From positions 85,731-149,730 of the forward strand of contig NZ_JAAITI010000005.1 of assembly GCF_013304735.1 (NCBI RefSeq): a stretch of 64,000 bases of DNA, written 5' to 3'. The stretch is from Blautia luti (GTDB lineage: Bacteria; Bacillota; Clostridia; Lachnospirales; Lachnospiraceae). The position numbers and the translations under genes are program-made. Of the stretch, positions 40,735 to 49,392 are shown one piece after another (within the stretch, counting starts at the first letter, position 1; each line of letters opens with the position of its first letter). Below the pieces are notes generated by a model that saw only the letters and a program-made list of their open reading frames with translations, was not told where the DNA came from and did no database searches.

Positions 40735-43383
40735 ATGTTAAAAATTAATGAGATCCGTATGGATTATGAAAAAGAACAGATTGGAATCACACATGTTCCG
40801 GAGTTCAGCTGGACATTAGAAAGTGATAAGAGAAATGTAATTCAGGATACCTGGGAGCTGGAAATTGCAGAGGATAAAGCTTTTGAGAAAAAGATCTACG
40901 AAAGTGGAAGGGTAAACAGTGATGCATCTGCACAGATCCTTCCTGAGAATGTGAAACTGGAATCCCAGAAGAAATATTTTGCCCGTGTAAAAGCAACCGC
41001 CAACGGAGAAGAGACAGAGTGGGCGGAGACATCCTTTGTCACAGGAATTCTGGATAACAGAGAATGGAAAGCAGTGTTTGTATCTGCAGAGGAAGAGGCA
41101 GATAAGGACAATTCCAAAGGTACCTATGTAAGAAATGAGTTTACAGTTGAAAAACCGGTAAAAGAAGCTTTTGTGTCTGTAACTGCACTGGGACTGTATC
41201 ATTTTTATGTTAATGGCAGAAAAGTTGGAAAGGATGAACTGACACCGGGATGGACTTCCTACCGGAAACATCTCTGCTTCCAGACTTATGAAGTAACCGA
41301 TTACCTGAAAGAAGGCAAAAATGCGGCGGGTGCCGTGCTGGCAGCAGGCTGGTATAAAGGAAAAATGGGATTTGAAGGCCTGGAAAAGAGAAGAAACCAT
41401 TATGGAGAAAATACCGCACTTCTGGCGCAGATGGTAATCCGTTATGAGGATGGAACCGAAGAGCTTTTTGTGACAGATGAGAGCTGGAGCGGTGCAGATG
41501 CACCGGTTGTGTTTGCAGAGATCTATGATGGTGAGATCTACGACGGAGCAAAAGAAATCAAAGGATGGTCTGAGGCTGGATGTACAGCCGGACAGTGGAA
41601 ACCAGTCCGTAAACTGGATTATGATTTTTCCGTTCTTACCGGACAGGGAAGTGGAAAAGTTTCCCTTATGGATGAGGTAAAACCAAAAGAAATCTTTGAG
41701 ACGCCGGAAGGAGATCTGGTCATTGATTTTGGTCAGAATATGAGTGCCCTCATTCAGGTTACCGCAACAGGTAAAAAAGGTGATGTGATCCGTCTGGACT
41801 GCTTTGAGGTGCTGGACTCCAAAGGAAATGTATATCTTGATAACTTAAGAGGGGCAAAAGAATCTCTTCAGTATACATTCGGAGAAGATGGAACCATTAC
41901 TTACCGTCCGTCCTTTACCTTTATGGGATTCCGTTACGCAAAGATCGTTTCCTTCCCGGGAACACCGGAACCTGGAAACTTTATCGCACATGCCATTCAT
42001 ACCAACATGGAACGTACCGGATTTCTTGAGACATCCAATCCGGATCTGAACCAGCTGGCCCACAATATCCTCTGGGGACTGAAGAGTAACTTTGTGGATG
42101 TTCCTACAGACTGCCCGCAGAGAGATGAGAGACTTGGATGGACCGGTGACGCGGAGATTTTCTGCCGTACAGCATGCTTCCTTGAAAATACATATTCTTT
42201 CTACCGGAAATGGCTCCGCGATGTGGAGGCGGATCAGACAGAGGAGGGCGGTGTTGCCCATGTTGTTCCGGATATTATTTCCGGAAATGAAGGGGATAAC
42301 TGGCTTCTTAAACAGGGCAGCCATTCCGCAGCGGCCTGGGCAGATGTGGCAGTAATCAATCCATGGACCATGTATCTGACTTTTGGTGACAAAGAAATTC
42401 TGAAGATTCAGTATAACAGCATGAAGAACTGGATCAACTTTATGAGAGAGTATTCTGTGGATTATATCTGGAACTACAAGCTGCAGTTTGGTGACTGGGT
42501 AGCTCTGGACGCAGAAGAAGGCAGTTATTTCGGGGCAACTCCAAATGATCTGACCTGTACGGCTTATTTTGCATATTCCACAGGACTGTTTGTAAAAGCA
42601 GCCGAAGTTCTGGGCCGTGAGGAAGATGTGAAGGAATACACAGACCTTTACAATAAGGTTGTGGATAAATTCCAGAGAACATTCTTTGATGAAAACGGTG
42701 AGATGACGGCGCAGACACAGACCGCACATATTGTGGCACTGTATTTTGACCTGGTACCGGAAGAATATAAAGAGAAAACGGTTCAGGGTCTTTTAAGGCT
42801 TCTGAAAAAAGAGAATGATCATCTGGTAACCGGATTTGTGGGAACTCCGTATTTCTGCCACGCATTAAGCCAGAATGGCCATGTAAAGGAAGCGTACGAT
42901 TTGCTTCTGAAAGATGATTTCCCGTCATGGCTGTATCAGGTGAAGATGGGAGCTACTACGATCTGGGAACACTGGGACGGACTGAAACCGGACGGAACCA
43001 TGTGGAGTGCAGATATGAACTCCTTCAATCACTATGCTTACGGTTCCATCGGAGAATGGCTGGTACGTGTGATGGCAGGCCTTGAAGTGGATGAAAAGAA
43101 ACCTGGTTATAAACACGCAGTGATTTATCCGAGAATGGGCGGAGATCTTAAATATGTAAAAGCAGAATACCGTTCTGTTTACGGTCCGGTAAGAAGCTTC
43201 TGGGAAGTAACACCGGAAGAGACACTTCTGCATGTTTCCGTACCTGCAAATACAACCGCAACCATCTGCCTGGATGGGGCGAAGGAAGTGAAAGCCGCAG
43301 ACGGACTTACGTTCACGGCAGGAGACGGATTTATGCAGGCTGAGGCCGGATCAGGAGATTATGAGATCCATTTTGTGAGATAA
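40735..43383 (+). CDS. Alpha-L-rhamnosidase (GH78)
   Basis: An 882-residue inverting glycosidase releasing terminal alpha-L-rhamnose from plant glycosides or polysaccharides. Order: N-terminal Fn3-like domain (~1-110), a lectin-like beta-sandwich (GLYHFYVNGRKVG ... TPGWTSYRKHLCFQTY), a second beta domain, an (alpha/alpha)6 barrel with the acid loop TDCPQRDERLGWTGDAE (acid Glu near residue 465), and a C-terminal beta domain. There is no signal peptide, so it acts inside the cell on imported small glycosides. ATG 40735 was chosen over TTG 40720, which lies within the ribosome site TGGGGGT. Confidence 0.93.
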   Translation: MLKINEIRMDYEKEQIGITHVPEFSWTLESDKRNVIQDTWELEIAEDKAFEKKIYESGRVNSDASAQILPENVKLESQKKYFARVKATANGEETEWAETSFVTGILDNREWKAVFVSAEEEADKDNSKGTYVRNEFTVEKPVKEAFVSVTALGLYHFYVNGRKVGKDELTPGWTSYRKHLCFQTYEVTDYLKEGKNAAGAVLAAGWYKGKMGFEGLEKRRNHYGENTALLAQMVIRYEDGTEELFVTDESWSGADAPVVFAEIYDGEIYDGAKEIKGWSEAGCTAGQWKPVRKLDYDFSVLTGQGSGKVSLMDEVKPKEIFETPEGDLVIDFGQNMSALIQVTATGKKGDVIRLDCFEVLDSKGNVYLDNLRGAKESLQYTFGEDGTITYRPSFTFMGFRYAKIVSFPGTPEPGNFIAHAIHTNMERTGFLETSNPDLNQLAHNILWGLKSNFVDVPTDCPQRDERLGWTGDAEIFCRTACFLENTYSFYRKWLRDVEADQTEEGGVAHVVPDIISGNEGDNWLLKQGSHSAAAWADVAVINPWTMYLTFGDKEILKIQYNSMKNWINFMREYSVDYIWNYKLQFGDWVALDAEEGSYFGATPNDLTCTAYFAYSTGLFVKAAEVLGREEDVKEYTDLYNKVVDKFQRTFFDENGEMTAQTQTAHIVALYFDLVPEEYKEKTVQGLLRLLKKENDHLVTGFVGTPYFCHALSQNGHVKEAYDLLLKDDFPSWLYQVKMGATTIWEHWDGLKPDGTMWSADMNSFNHYAYGSIGEWLVRVMAGLEVDEKKPGYKHAVIYPRMGGDLKYVKAEYRSVYGPVRSFWEVTPEETLLHVSVPANTTATICLDGAKEVKAADGLTFTAGDGFMQAEAGSGDYEIHFVR

Positions 43384-43409
43384 GAAAATAGTAAGAGATT
43401 CCAGAGAAA

Positions 43410-43462
43410 AGGCGGCTGTCCGGTCTATCCAGAAGATAGACATAGGTCAGCTGTCTTTTTTT
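43410..43462 (+). terminator. Terminator of the rhamnosidase gene
   Basis: 43410-43418 pairs with 43448-43456 (two G-T pairs), and GTCTATC (43423-43429) pairs with GATAGAC (43435-43441), followed by TTTTTTT. A short GGAATTTTcAAAATTCC palindrome at 43484-43500 follows. Confidence 0.8.
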
Positions 43463-43599
43463 GACCTGGATCAGGCAACAGAGGGAATTTTCAAAATTCC
43501 GGGAAATACGGTGGAATTTGTCAGAGACCTTCGATATAATAAACACAGAGCGTTTTAAAAAAGTTACAGAACGAAAAAAAGCAGAAGGGGTGTGGCAGA

Positions 43600-44385
43600 A
43601 TGATTGATATTGCACATGCAAAACAGGAATTCGAGAAATATCTGGATGAATACGACCGGCAGGATGAGCAGATTTATCTGAAGATCGAGCATACCTACGG
43701 CGTGGTGAAATACGCAGGGGAGATCGCCAGACGGATGGAGTGTTCCAGGGAAGACGTGGAACTTGCAGAACTGATCGGGCTGCTTCACGATATCGGACGT
43801 TTTGAGCAGATCCGAAGATTTCACAGCTTTGAGCCGGGAACTATGGATCATGCAGTATTCGGGGCAGAACTTCTCTTCGGGGAGGAAAAAATAATCCGCC
43901 GTTTTATCCGTGATGACCAGTTTGACATTCTGATCGATGCGGCAATCCGTAAGCACAGTGATTTTAAGCTGGAGGGGATCCATGACGCCAGAACACTGTT
44001 TCATGCAAAACTGATCCGGGATGCAGACAAGCTGGATAACTGCCGGGTGAAACTGGTGGCATCCATTGAAGCCATGCTGGGAGCCTCAGAGGAAGCAGCT
44101 GGAGAAGGGCTGATCTCGCCGGCAGTGTGGGAGTCCTGTCTCAGAAGAGAGTCTGTATTATCTGCGGACAGACAGGTGCCTGTGGACTACTGGGTATCCT
44201 ATCTTGCCCAGTACTATGATATTAATTTCCCGGAAACCTGTGAGATCATCGAGGAAGAGGATTATATCACCAGGATCGCAGACCGGCTGACCTACAAAGA
44301 GCAGGATACCAGAGACAAGATCCGTATTCTCACAGAAGATCTGAACCGGTATCTGGAGATGCCGGCAGTGTCTGTGAAAGAGTAG
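43600..44385 (+). CDS. HD-domain hydrolase
   Basis: A 261-residue metal-dependent phosphohydrolase of the HD superfamily. The metal ligands are in order: HTYGVVKYA, LIGLLHDIGRFEQ (HD pair), RKHSDF, and LIRDADKLDN. The substrate is unknown; many homologues act on nucleotides or signalling nucleotides. The start ATG is 9 bases after an AGAAGGGG site. A TATAAT at 43535-43540 may be its -10 box. After its TAG the same frame stays open into the manA remnant. Confidence 0.85.
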   Translation: MIDIAHAKQEFEKYLDEYDRQDEQIYLKIEHTYGVVKYAGEIARRMECSREDVELAELIGLLHDIGRFEQIRRFHSFEPGTMDHAVFGAELLFGEEKIIRRFIRDDQFDILIDAAIRKHSDFKLEGIHDARTLFHAKLIRDADKLDNCRVKLVASIEAMLGASEEAAGEGLISPAVWESCLRRESVLSADRQVPVDYWVSYLAQYYDINFPETCEIIEEEDYITRIADRLTYKEQDTRDKIRILTEDLNRYLEMPAVSVKE

Positions 44386-44427
44386 AAACATGGCATAGCA
44401 AAAAGAATCAGGGGAAAAGCAGAAACA

Positions 44428-44805
44428 GATGTTGACTTAAACAGGGTTTATGATTATGGACGTAAGGATGCCAATGGGAAGGAAAGGGATCTTCATATTG
44501 AGAAGGCGCTTCAGGTGACGAAGAGGGTGCCGATCCTTCGGAAGAAGTCTTTTGAGCCGCATATTGTGGACTGTGATTATTTTACGGTTGATAAGGTGGT
44601 TCTGGATGGACAGAGGATGAAGAAGATCTTTGGAGAGATTGATAAGACCTCTTTTGCCAGCCTGCTTGTGCTGGATGGCGCCGGGAAGGTGCAGTCCGGG
44701 GAGGAAAGTGTGGATGTGCAGAAGGGAGATAGTATTTTTATTACGGCTAATGCCGGCGAGTATGAAATGAAAGGAAAATTTGAGGCACTGTTGACAACAG
44801 TGTAA
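44428..44805 (+). pseudogene. manA: Mannose-6-phosphate isomerase, C-terminal remnant
   Basis: The frame reads TDVDLNRVYDYGRKDANGK, then LHIEKALQV and CDYFTVDKVVLDG, and later SFASLLVLDGAG-KV, which is the C-terminal third of class I ManA. The zinc site and catalytic core (about 200 N-terminal residues) are absent. The homologous part is in the same frame as the HD gene, separated only by its TAG and 14 codons. No good start codon or ribosome site precedes it; a GTG at 44515 could give only 96 residues. It is most likely a decayed gene fragment. Confidence 0.75.
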
Positions 44806-44811
44806 AAAACC

Positions 44812-44864
44812 GCAGGGGAGGGAAAGGCGCTCGGAGTTTCGAAGCCCACTTTTCCCTCCCCTGC
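44812..44864. repeat. Long GC-rich inverted repeat
   Basis: A perfect 14-bp arm pair: GCAGGGGAGGGAAA (44812-44825) and TTTCCCTCCCCTGC (44851-44864). On the minus strand it is followed by TTTTTT, although no minus-strand gene needs a terminator here. Together with the adjacent C-rich tract it is far richer in GC than its surroundings. Confidence 0.7.
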
Positions 44865-44873
44865 ACCCCTCCC
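44854..44873 (-). other. Potential G-quadruplex motif
   Basis: The minus strand reads GGGAGGGGTGCAGGGGAGGG: four G-runs of at least three, with loops of one, four and one bases. It overlaps the long inverted repeat. Folding is not demonstrated. Confidence 0.5.
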
Positions 44874-44906
44874 TTTCCGGGCACGAGTACGGTATTGGTC
44901 ATGAAC

Positions 44907-44935
44907 GGGAAGGCGGGCGCTTGCGCCCTGTTCCC
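44907..44935. repeat. Second GC-rich hairpin
   Basis: GGGAA (44907-44911) pairs with TTCCC (44931-44935), and GGGCGC pairs with GCGCCC inside (44915-44928). It lies between the first inverted repeat and the proS promoter. I see no gene in 44806-45276. Confidence 0.55.
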
Positions 44936-44984
44936 TGAATGGTGGCGATAGGGTTTGGTGGATTAGAATTTTTTTGGTTTGGGG

Positions 44985-45013
44985 TTGACTTTGGGGGAGT
45001 TTTCGCCTAAAAT
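44985..45013 (+). promoter_or_regulatory. Promoter of the proS T-box leader
   Basis: TTGACT (44985-44990) and TAAAAT (45008-45013) are separated by 17 bp. Transcription should start near 45020. Confidence 0.65.
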
Positions 45014-45019
45014 GTATCA

Positions 45020-45257
45020 AAGATACGGCGATGATGAGAATAGTACACAGGGAATTATCTCAGAGAGGGGTCTGGTTTGGTGGAAGGGTCCTGTGCGTGA
45101 ACTGTGGAACCGGCCTCGGAGCTCTGCGTGATTGAAGCGTGGCGTGTGTTTCCGGCGTTAACGGGTGTTGAGAGAGCAGCGGGTGCGCTGTTAACTGGGG
45201 TGGTACCGCCGAAGTCATTCGGTCCCTTGTGAGGGATTCGGAGGGCTTATTTTTTTT
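45020..45257 (+). promoter_or_regulatory. T-box leader of proS
   Basis: The T-box core GGGGTGGTACCGC is at 45197-45209. Stem I elements GATGAGAATAGTAC and CAGAGAGGGGTCTGG are visible. The terminator pairs AAGTC...TCCCT with AGGGA...GGCTT (45212-45248) before eight T residues (one A at 45249). A candidate proline specifier is CCG at 45110-45112. Uncharged tRNA-Pro should raise proS expression. Confidence 0.85.
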
Positions 45258-45276
45258 GGAAAAAAGGAGATTTATC

Positions 45277-46716
45277 ATGGCAAAAGAAAAGAAATTAGTA
45301 CAGGCCATTACGTCTATGGATGAGGATTTTGCTCAGTGGTATACAGACGTTGTTAAGAAGGCTGAGCTTTGCGGCTATACAAGCGTTAAGGGTTGTATGG
45401 CGATCAAACCTGCAGGTTATGCAATCTGGGAGAATATCCAGCATGAGCTTGACCGCAGATTTAAAGAGACTGGTGTAGAGAACGTTTACATGCCGATCTT
45501 TATTCCGGAGTCTCTTCTTGATAAAGAGAAAGATCATGTAGAAGGTTTTGCCCCGGAGGTTGCATGGGTAACTCATGGCGGTCTTGATCCGCTTCAGGAG
45601 AGACTTTGCGTACGTCCGACTTCCGAGACTCTGTTCTGCGATTTCTACCAGAAAGAGATCCAGTCCCACAGAGACCTTCCGAAGGTTTACAATCAGTGGT
45701 GCTCTGTTGTCCGCTGGGAGAAAACAACACGTCCGTTCCTTCGTTCCAGAGAGTTCCTGTGGCAGGAAGGACATACAGCACATGCAACAGCAGAGGAAGC
45801 TGAGCAGCGTACCATCCAGATGCTGAACATCTATGCAGATTTCTGTGAGGAAGTTCTTGCAATTCCGGTTATTAAAGGCCAGAAGACAGATAAAGAGAAA
45901 TTTGCAGGTGCTGAGGCTACTTACACCATCGAGTCCCTGATGCACGATGGAAAAGCTCTTCAGTCCGGTACAAGCCATAACTTCGGGGATGGTTTTGCCA
46001 AAGCATTCGGAATCCAGTACACAGACAAAGATAACACACTGAAATATGTTCACCAGACATCCTGGGGAATGACAACCCGTATGATCGGTGCCATCATTAT
46101 GGTACACGGTGATAACAGCGGTCTTGTTCTTCCTCCGAGAATCGCTCCGGTACAGACTGTGATCATTCCGATTCAGCAGCGTAAAGAGGGCGTTATGGAG
46201 AAAGCTGACGAGCTTCTTGTAGCACTGAAGGCAGCAGGCATCCGTGCAAAAGTTGACGCTACAGACAAGAGCCCGGGATTCAAATTCGCTGAGCAGGAGA
46301 TGCGTGGTATTCCGCTTCGTGTTGAGTGTGGACCGAAAGATATCGAGAATGGCCAGGCAGTTCTCTGCAGAAGAGATACCCGTGAGAAATACACTGTATC
46401 CTTCGAGGAGCTTGCAGATAAGGTTAAAGAGCTTCTGGATACCATTCAGCATGATATGCTGGAGCGCGCACGTGCACACAGAGAGGCACATACTTATGTA
46501 GCCAAGAATTACGAGGAGTTCGGCGAGATCATCAACAGCAAGCCAGGATTCATCAAAGCTATGTGGTGCGGCGACCGTGCATGCGAGGACAAGATCAAAG
46601 AAGATTTCCAGGCAACATCCAGATGTATGCCATTTGAGCAGGAGCAGTTAAGCGACGTTTGCGTATGCTGTGGAAAACCGGCCAAGAAAATGGTTTACTG
46701 GGGACGTGCATACTAA
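45277..46716 (+). CDS. proS: Prolyl-tRNA synthetase, archaeal/eukaryal type
   Basis: A 479-residue class II synthetase without the editing insertion domain of the bacterial type. Marks are [36 protein letters not shown] and motif 2 region [20 protein letters not shown] with TT in place of RT. The anticodon-binding domain and C-terminal zinc-like domain (CGDRACEDK ... [18 protein letters not shown]) complete it. Some clostridia carry this type. ATG 45277 follows AAAAAAGGAG; the frame is open from 45229 through the terminator, which is not translated. Confidence 0.95.
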   Translation: MAKEKKLVQAITSMDEDFAQWYTDVVKKAELCGYTSVKGCMAIKPAGYAIWENIQHELDRRFKETGVENVYMPIFIPESLLDKEKDHVEGFAPEVAWVTHGGLDPLQERLCVRPTSETLFCDFYQKEIQSHRDLPKVYNQWCSVVRWEKTTRPFLRSREFLWQEGHTAHATAEEAEQRTIQMLNIYADFCEEVLAIPVIKGQKTDKEKFAGAEATYTIESLMHDGKALQSGTSHNFGDGFAKAFGIQYTDKDNTLKYVHQTSWGMTTRMIGAIIMVHGDNSGLVLPPRIAPVQTVIIPIQQRKEGVMEKADELLVALKAAGIRAKVDATDKSPGFKFAEQEMRGIPLRVECGPKDIENGQAVLCRRDTREKYTVSFEELADKVKELLDTIQHDMLERARAHREAHTYVAKNYEEFGEIINSKPGFIKAMWCGDRACEDKIKEDFQATSRCMPFEQEQLSDVCVCCGKPAKKMVYWGRAY

Positions 46717-46763
46717 AATGTATAAAACTGCGTGAGCAGTAACCAGATCATACAGGAATTTGG

Positions 46764-46794
46764 ACAGCGGAGCGAAATAAGCTCCGCTGTTTTT
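46764..46794 (+). terminator. Terminator of proS
   Basis: ACAGCGGAGC (46764-46773) pairs with GCTCCGCTGT (46781-46790), with a T-run following. Confidence 0.9.
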
Positions 46795-46803
46795 ATGGAT
46801 TTA

Positions 46804-46812
46804 TGCTATAAT
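46804..46812 (+). promoter_or_regulatory. Extended -10 promoter of cca
   Basis: TGCTATAAT, an extended -10 (TGn-TATAAT) element, 107 bp upstream of cca. The expected -35 falls in the proS terminator and does not match, consistent with an extended -10 promoter. Confidence 0.5.
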
Positions 46813-46919
46813 GTCGTTACTGAAACCATATCAGAATATCATCCGGCTGCTGAGAGCAGATAATACAGTGAAATGTGAATGCTTGATCTTGACAGCAGCA
46901 ATCAGTAAGAGGAGTTATT

Positions 46920-48260
46920 ATGAAGATAAACATACCACAAAAAGCAGCGCAGATTCTGAAGACTTTAAATGCTGCCGGCTATGAGGCCTACGTTGTCGGC
47001 GGCTGCGTCCGGGATTCCATCCTGAACCGGGTGCCGGGGGACTGGGACATTACAACTTCTGCACTTCCGGAGCAGGTGAAGGAACTTTTTCACAGAACTG
47101 TAGATACGGGGATCCAGCATGGAACAGTAACCGTAATGATGGATAAAGAAGGATTTGAGGTGACAACCTACCGTGTGGACGGCGAGTATCATGATGGCCG
47201 CCATCCGGATGCTGTGACTTTTACCAGAAGCCTTGAGGAAGATCTGAAACGAAGAGATTTTACCATCAATGCCATGGCCTACCATCCGGAGCACGGACTG
47301 GTGGATCTGTTTGGCGGAATGAAAGATATTGATGGGAAGATCATCCGGTGTGTCGGGGATCCGGTGGAACGTTTTACAGAGGATGCCCTTCGGATGCTCC
47401 GGGCAGTGCGTTTTTCCGCACAGCTTGGATTTACTGTGGAAGAGAATACAAAGGCAGCACTGGCGCGGATGTCAGGAAACCTGGAACATGTCAGTGCAGA
47501 GCGTATCCAGACAGAGCTTGTGAAGCTTCTGGTGTCCGATCATCCGGATTATCTCAGGACAGCCTGGGAGACAGGTCTTACAAGAGAGTTTCTTCCGGAA
47601 TTTGATGCCTGCATGGAGACAGAGCAGAATACTCCCCATCACTGTTACACCGTGGGCGAGCACATTCTGAAAAGCCTCACAGAGATCGAAAATGACCGGC
47701 TTCTCCGCATCACCATGCTTCTTCACGACATCGCCAAGCCGGTTGTAAAAAAGACGGACGAGAACGGAAGAGACCACTTTAAGACGCATGGCCCGGCAGG
47801 TGAGAAGCTGGCCGGTAAGATCCTGCGCCGTCTGAAATTTGACAATGCAACGATCCGAAATACCTGCCGTCTGATCCGGTATCATGATCTTCGCCCCACG
47901 CCGGCAGCTGAGGATGTGAGAAGATCTGTGAATCTTATAGGAGAAGATCTTTTTCCACTGTATCTGAAAGTACAGAAGGCAGACCTTTTAGCGCAAAGTA
48001 CTTACAGGAGAGAGGAAAAACTGGCACGGTTAGGTGGCGTGACAGAAACCTATCAGGGAATCCTTGAGAGAGGAGAATGTACCTCACTGAAAACCTTGGC
48101 AGTTTCCGGAAAAGATCTCATAAAAGCCGGACATCCGGCCGGACCGGAACTGGGAGACCTTCTGGAAAGACTTCTTGACTGTGTACTGAAAGATCCATCC
48201 CTTAACACAAAAGAAAAACTTCTTGAAACAGCGGAAAAAGACAGCATGAAAACCCAATAG
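46920..48260 (+). CDS. cca: CCA tRNA nucleotidyltransferase
   Basis: A 446-residue class II nucleotidyltransferase that builds or repairs the CCA end of tRNA. The head has YVVGGCVRDSILNR and GDWDIT (catalytic aspartates). The neck has RRDFTINAMAY, and RFTEDALRMLRAVRF. A C-terminal HD domain (ITMLLHDIAKP, with FKTHGPAGEKL) could give phosphatase or phosphodiesterase activity as in other HD-containing CCA enzymes. The ATG follows AGAGGAG. It has its own promoter. Confidence 0.93.
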   Translation: MKINIPQKAAQILKTLNAAGYEAYVVGGCVRDSILNRVPGDWDITTSALPEQVKELFHRTVDTGIQHGTVTVMMDKEGFEVTTYRVDGEYHDGRHPDAVTFTRSLEEDLKRRDFTINAMAYHPEHGLVDLFGGMKDIDGKIIRCVGDPVERFTEDALRMLRAVRFSAQLGFTVEENTKAALARMSGNLEHVSAERIQTELVKLLVSDHPDYLRTAWETGLTREFLPEFDACMETEQNTPHHCYTVGEHILKSLTEIENDRLLRITMLLHDIAKPVVKKTDENGRDHFKTHGPAGEKLAGKILRRLKFDNATIRNTCRLIRYHDLRPTPAAEDVRRSVNLIGEDLFPLYLKVQKADLLAQSTYRREEKLARLGGVTETYQGILERGECTSLKTLAVSGKDLIKAGHPAGPELGDLLERLLDCVLKDPSLNTKEKLLETAEKDSMKTQ

Positions 48261-48271
48261 AATAACGAAAA

Positions 48272-48319
48272 TCCCCCCTGCATAAGATAGAACGTAAAAT
48301 AAGGCAGGGGGGAACTTTT
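48272..48319 (+). terminator. Terminator of cca that also carries the next ribosome site
   Basis: TCCCCCCTGC (48272-48281) pairs with GCAGGGGGGA (48304-48313), followed by ACTTTTTT. The 3' arm contains AGGGGGG, which sits 6 bases before the TTG start of the CotS-like gene, so the hairpin both terminates and can hide that site. Confidence 0.75.
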
Positions 48320-49297
48320 TTGTATGATTATGGTTTGAGCGTACTGGAGCAGTATGGGCTTACAGCATTTACTTCCGGCAGGGTGAGGGGTGCACTTCTT
48401 TGCCAGACAGAAAAAGGTCCTGTGATACTCCGGGAATTTCACGGCTCAGAAAAAAAGCTTTCCATGCAGCAGCAGCTTCTTGAAAAACTGAAAAAACAGA
48501 ATTGTTTCGTGGATGCTTATCTCAGAAATCAGGAGGGTGTTCTGGTAAGCAGGGACAAAGATGCCATTCCATACACTGCACAGATCTGGTTTGAGGGACG
48601 GGAATGTGATACGAAATCCGAAACGGATATTTTAAAGAGTATCCGTACTCTGGCACAAATCCACAAAATCATGCAGCTTCCGGTGGAAATGGATTATGTG
48701 GGAAGAGATCTGCAGGATGAATATAGCCGGCATAATCAGGAAATGAAAAAGATACGTCGTTTTATCCGGAAAAAAGGAGCATCCAATCAATTTGAAAAAG
48801 ATTATCTGAAAAGTGTGGAATGGTTTCTTCAGAAGGGAGAAGAAGCGGCAGATATGCTGGAAACCACGGATTATAAAAATTTGCGGCAGCAGGCTCTCCA
48901 GAAAGGCAGTATCTGTCATGGGGAATATAATCAGCATAATGTACTGATCCTTGGAAAAAATACAGCAGTAACCAATTTCAGCCACTGGAGTTTTGATGTG
49001 CAGATGGCAGATCTGTACCGTTTTATGCGAAAAATTCTGGAGAAATATTGCTGGGACTTACACATTGCCCGGAAAATGCTTTCCGCATACAATTCGGTAC
49101 GCCCGATTTCAGAGTCTGAGTGGCAGAATTTAAGAGTCCGATTCTGTTATCCAGAAAAATACTGGAAACTTGCCAATCATTATTATACTCATAATAAAGC
49201 AGTGGTTTCCGGGAAAAATGTGGAAAAGCTGCGAACCCTGATTCATCAGAAAAAACAGTGGGAGGAATTTTCAAAACAGTGCTTCCGGCAGGAATAA
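48320..49297 (+). CDS. CotS-like spore coat protein, kinase fold
   Basis: A 325-residue protein with the aminoglycoside-phosphotransferase-like fold of CotS/YsxE coat proteins. The family start pattern DYGLSVLEQYGLTAFTSGRV is present. The catalytic loop reads CHGEYNQHNVLI, with Glu202 in place of the usual HGD aspartate. The ATP-lysine region VILREF has Arg, and the metal-site region reads TNFSHWSFDVQMADLYRFM. It is probably a non-catalytic coat component. The start is TTG 48320, with its ribosome site in the arm of the cca terminator. Expression is expected under a mother-cell sigma factor, but no such promoter is recognised. Confidence 0.78.
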   Translation: MYDYGLSVLEQYGLTAFTSGRVRGALLCQTEKGPVILREFHGSEKKLSMQQQLLEKLKKQNCFVDAYLRNQEGVLVSRDKDAIPYTAQIWFEGRECDTKSETDILKSIRTLAQIHKIMQLPVEMDYVGRDLQDEYSRHNQEMKKIRRFIRKKGASNQFEKDYLKSVEWFLQKGEEAADMLETTDYKNLRQQALQKGSICHGEYNQHNVLILGKNTAVTNFSHWSFDVQMADLYRFMRKILEKYCWDLHIARKMLSAYNSVRPISESEWQNLRVRFCYPEKYWKLANHYYTHNKAVVSGKNVEKLRTLIHQKKQWEEFSKQCFRQE

Positions 49298-49392
49298 TTC
49301 TGAATGTGTCAAAAACAAAACTTCCCTTTTTCAGAAAATTGTTATATAATGTTAATTATCTTATACAAAGAAACAGGGAGGTATTTTGGAAC

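Noticed and set aside
45229..45276. Upstream start for proS
   Set aside because: The extra codons run through the T-box terminator and T-run; ATG 45277 has a proper ribosome site and matches the family start.
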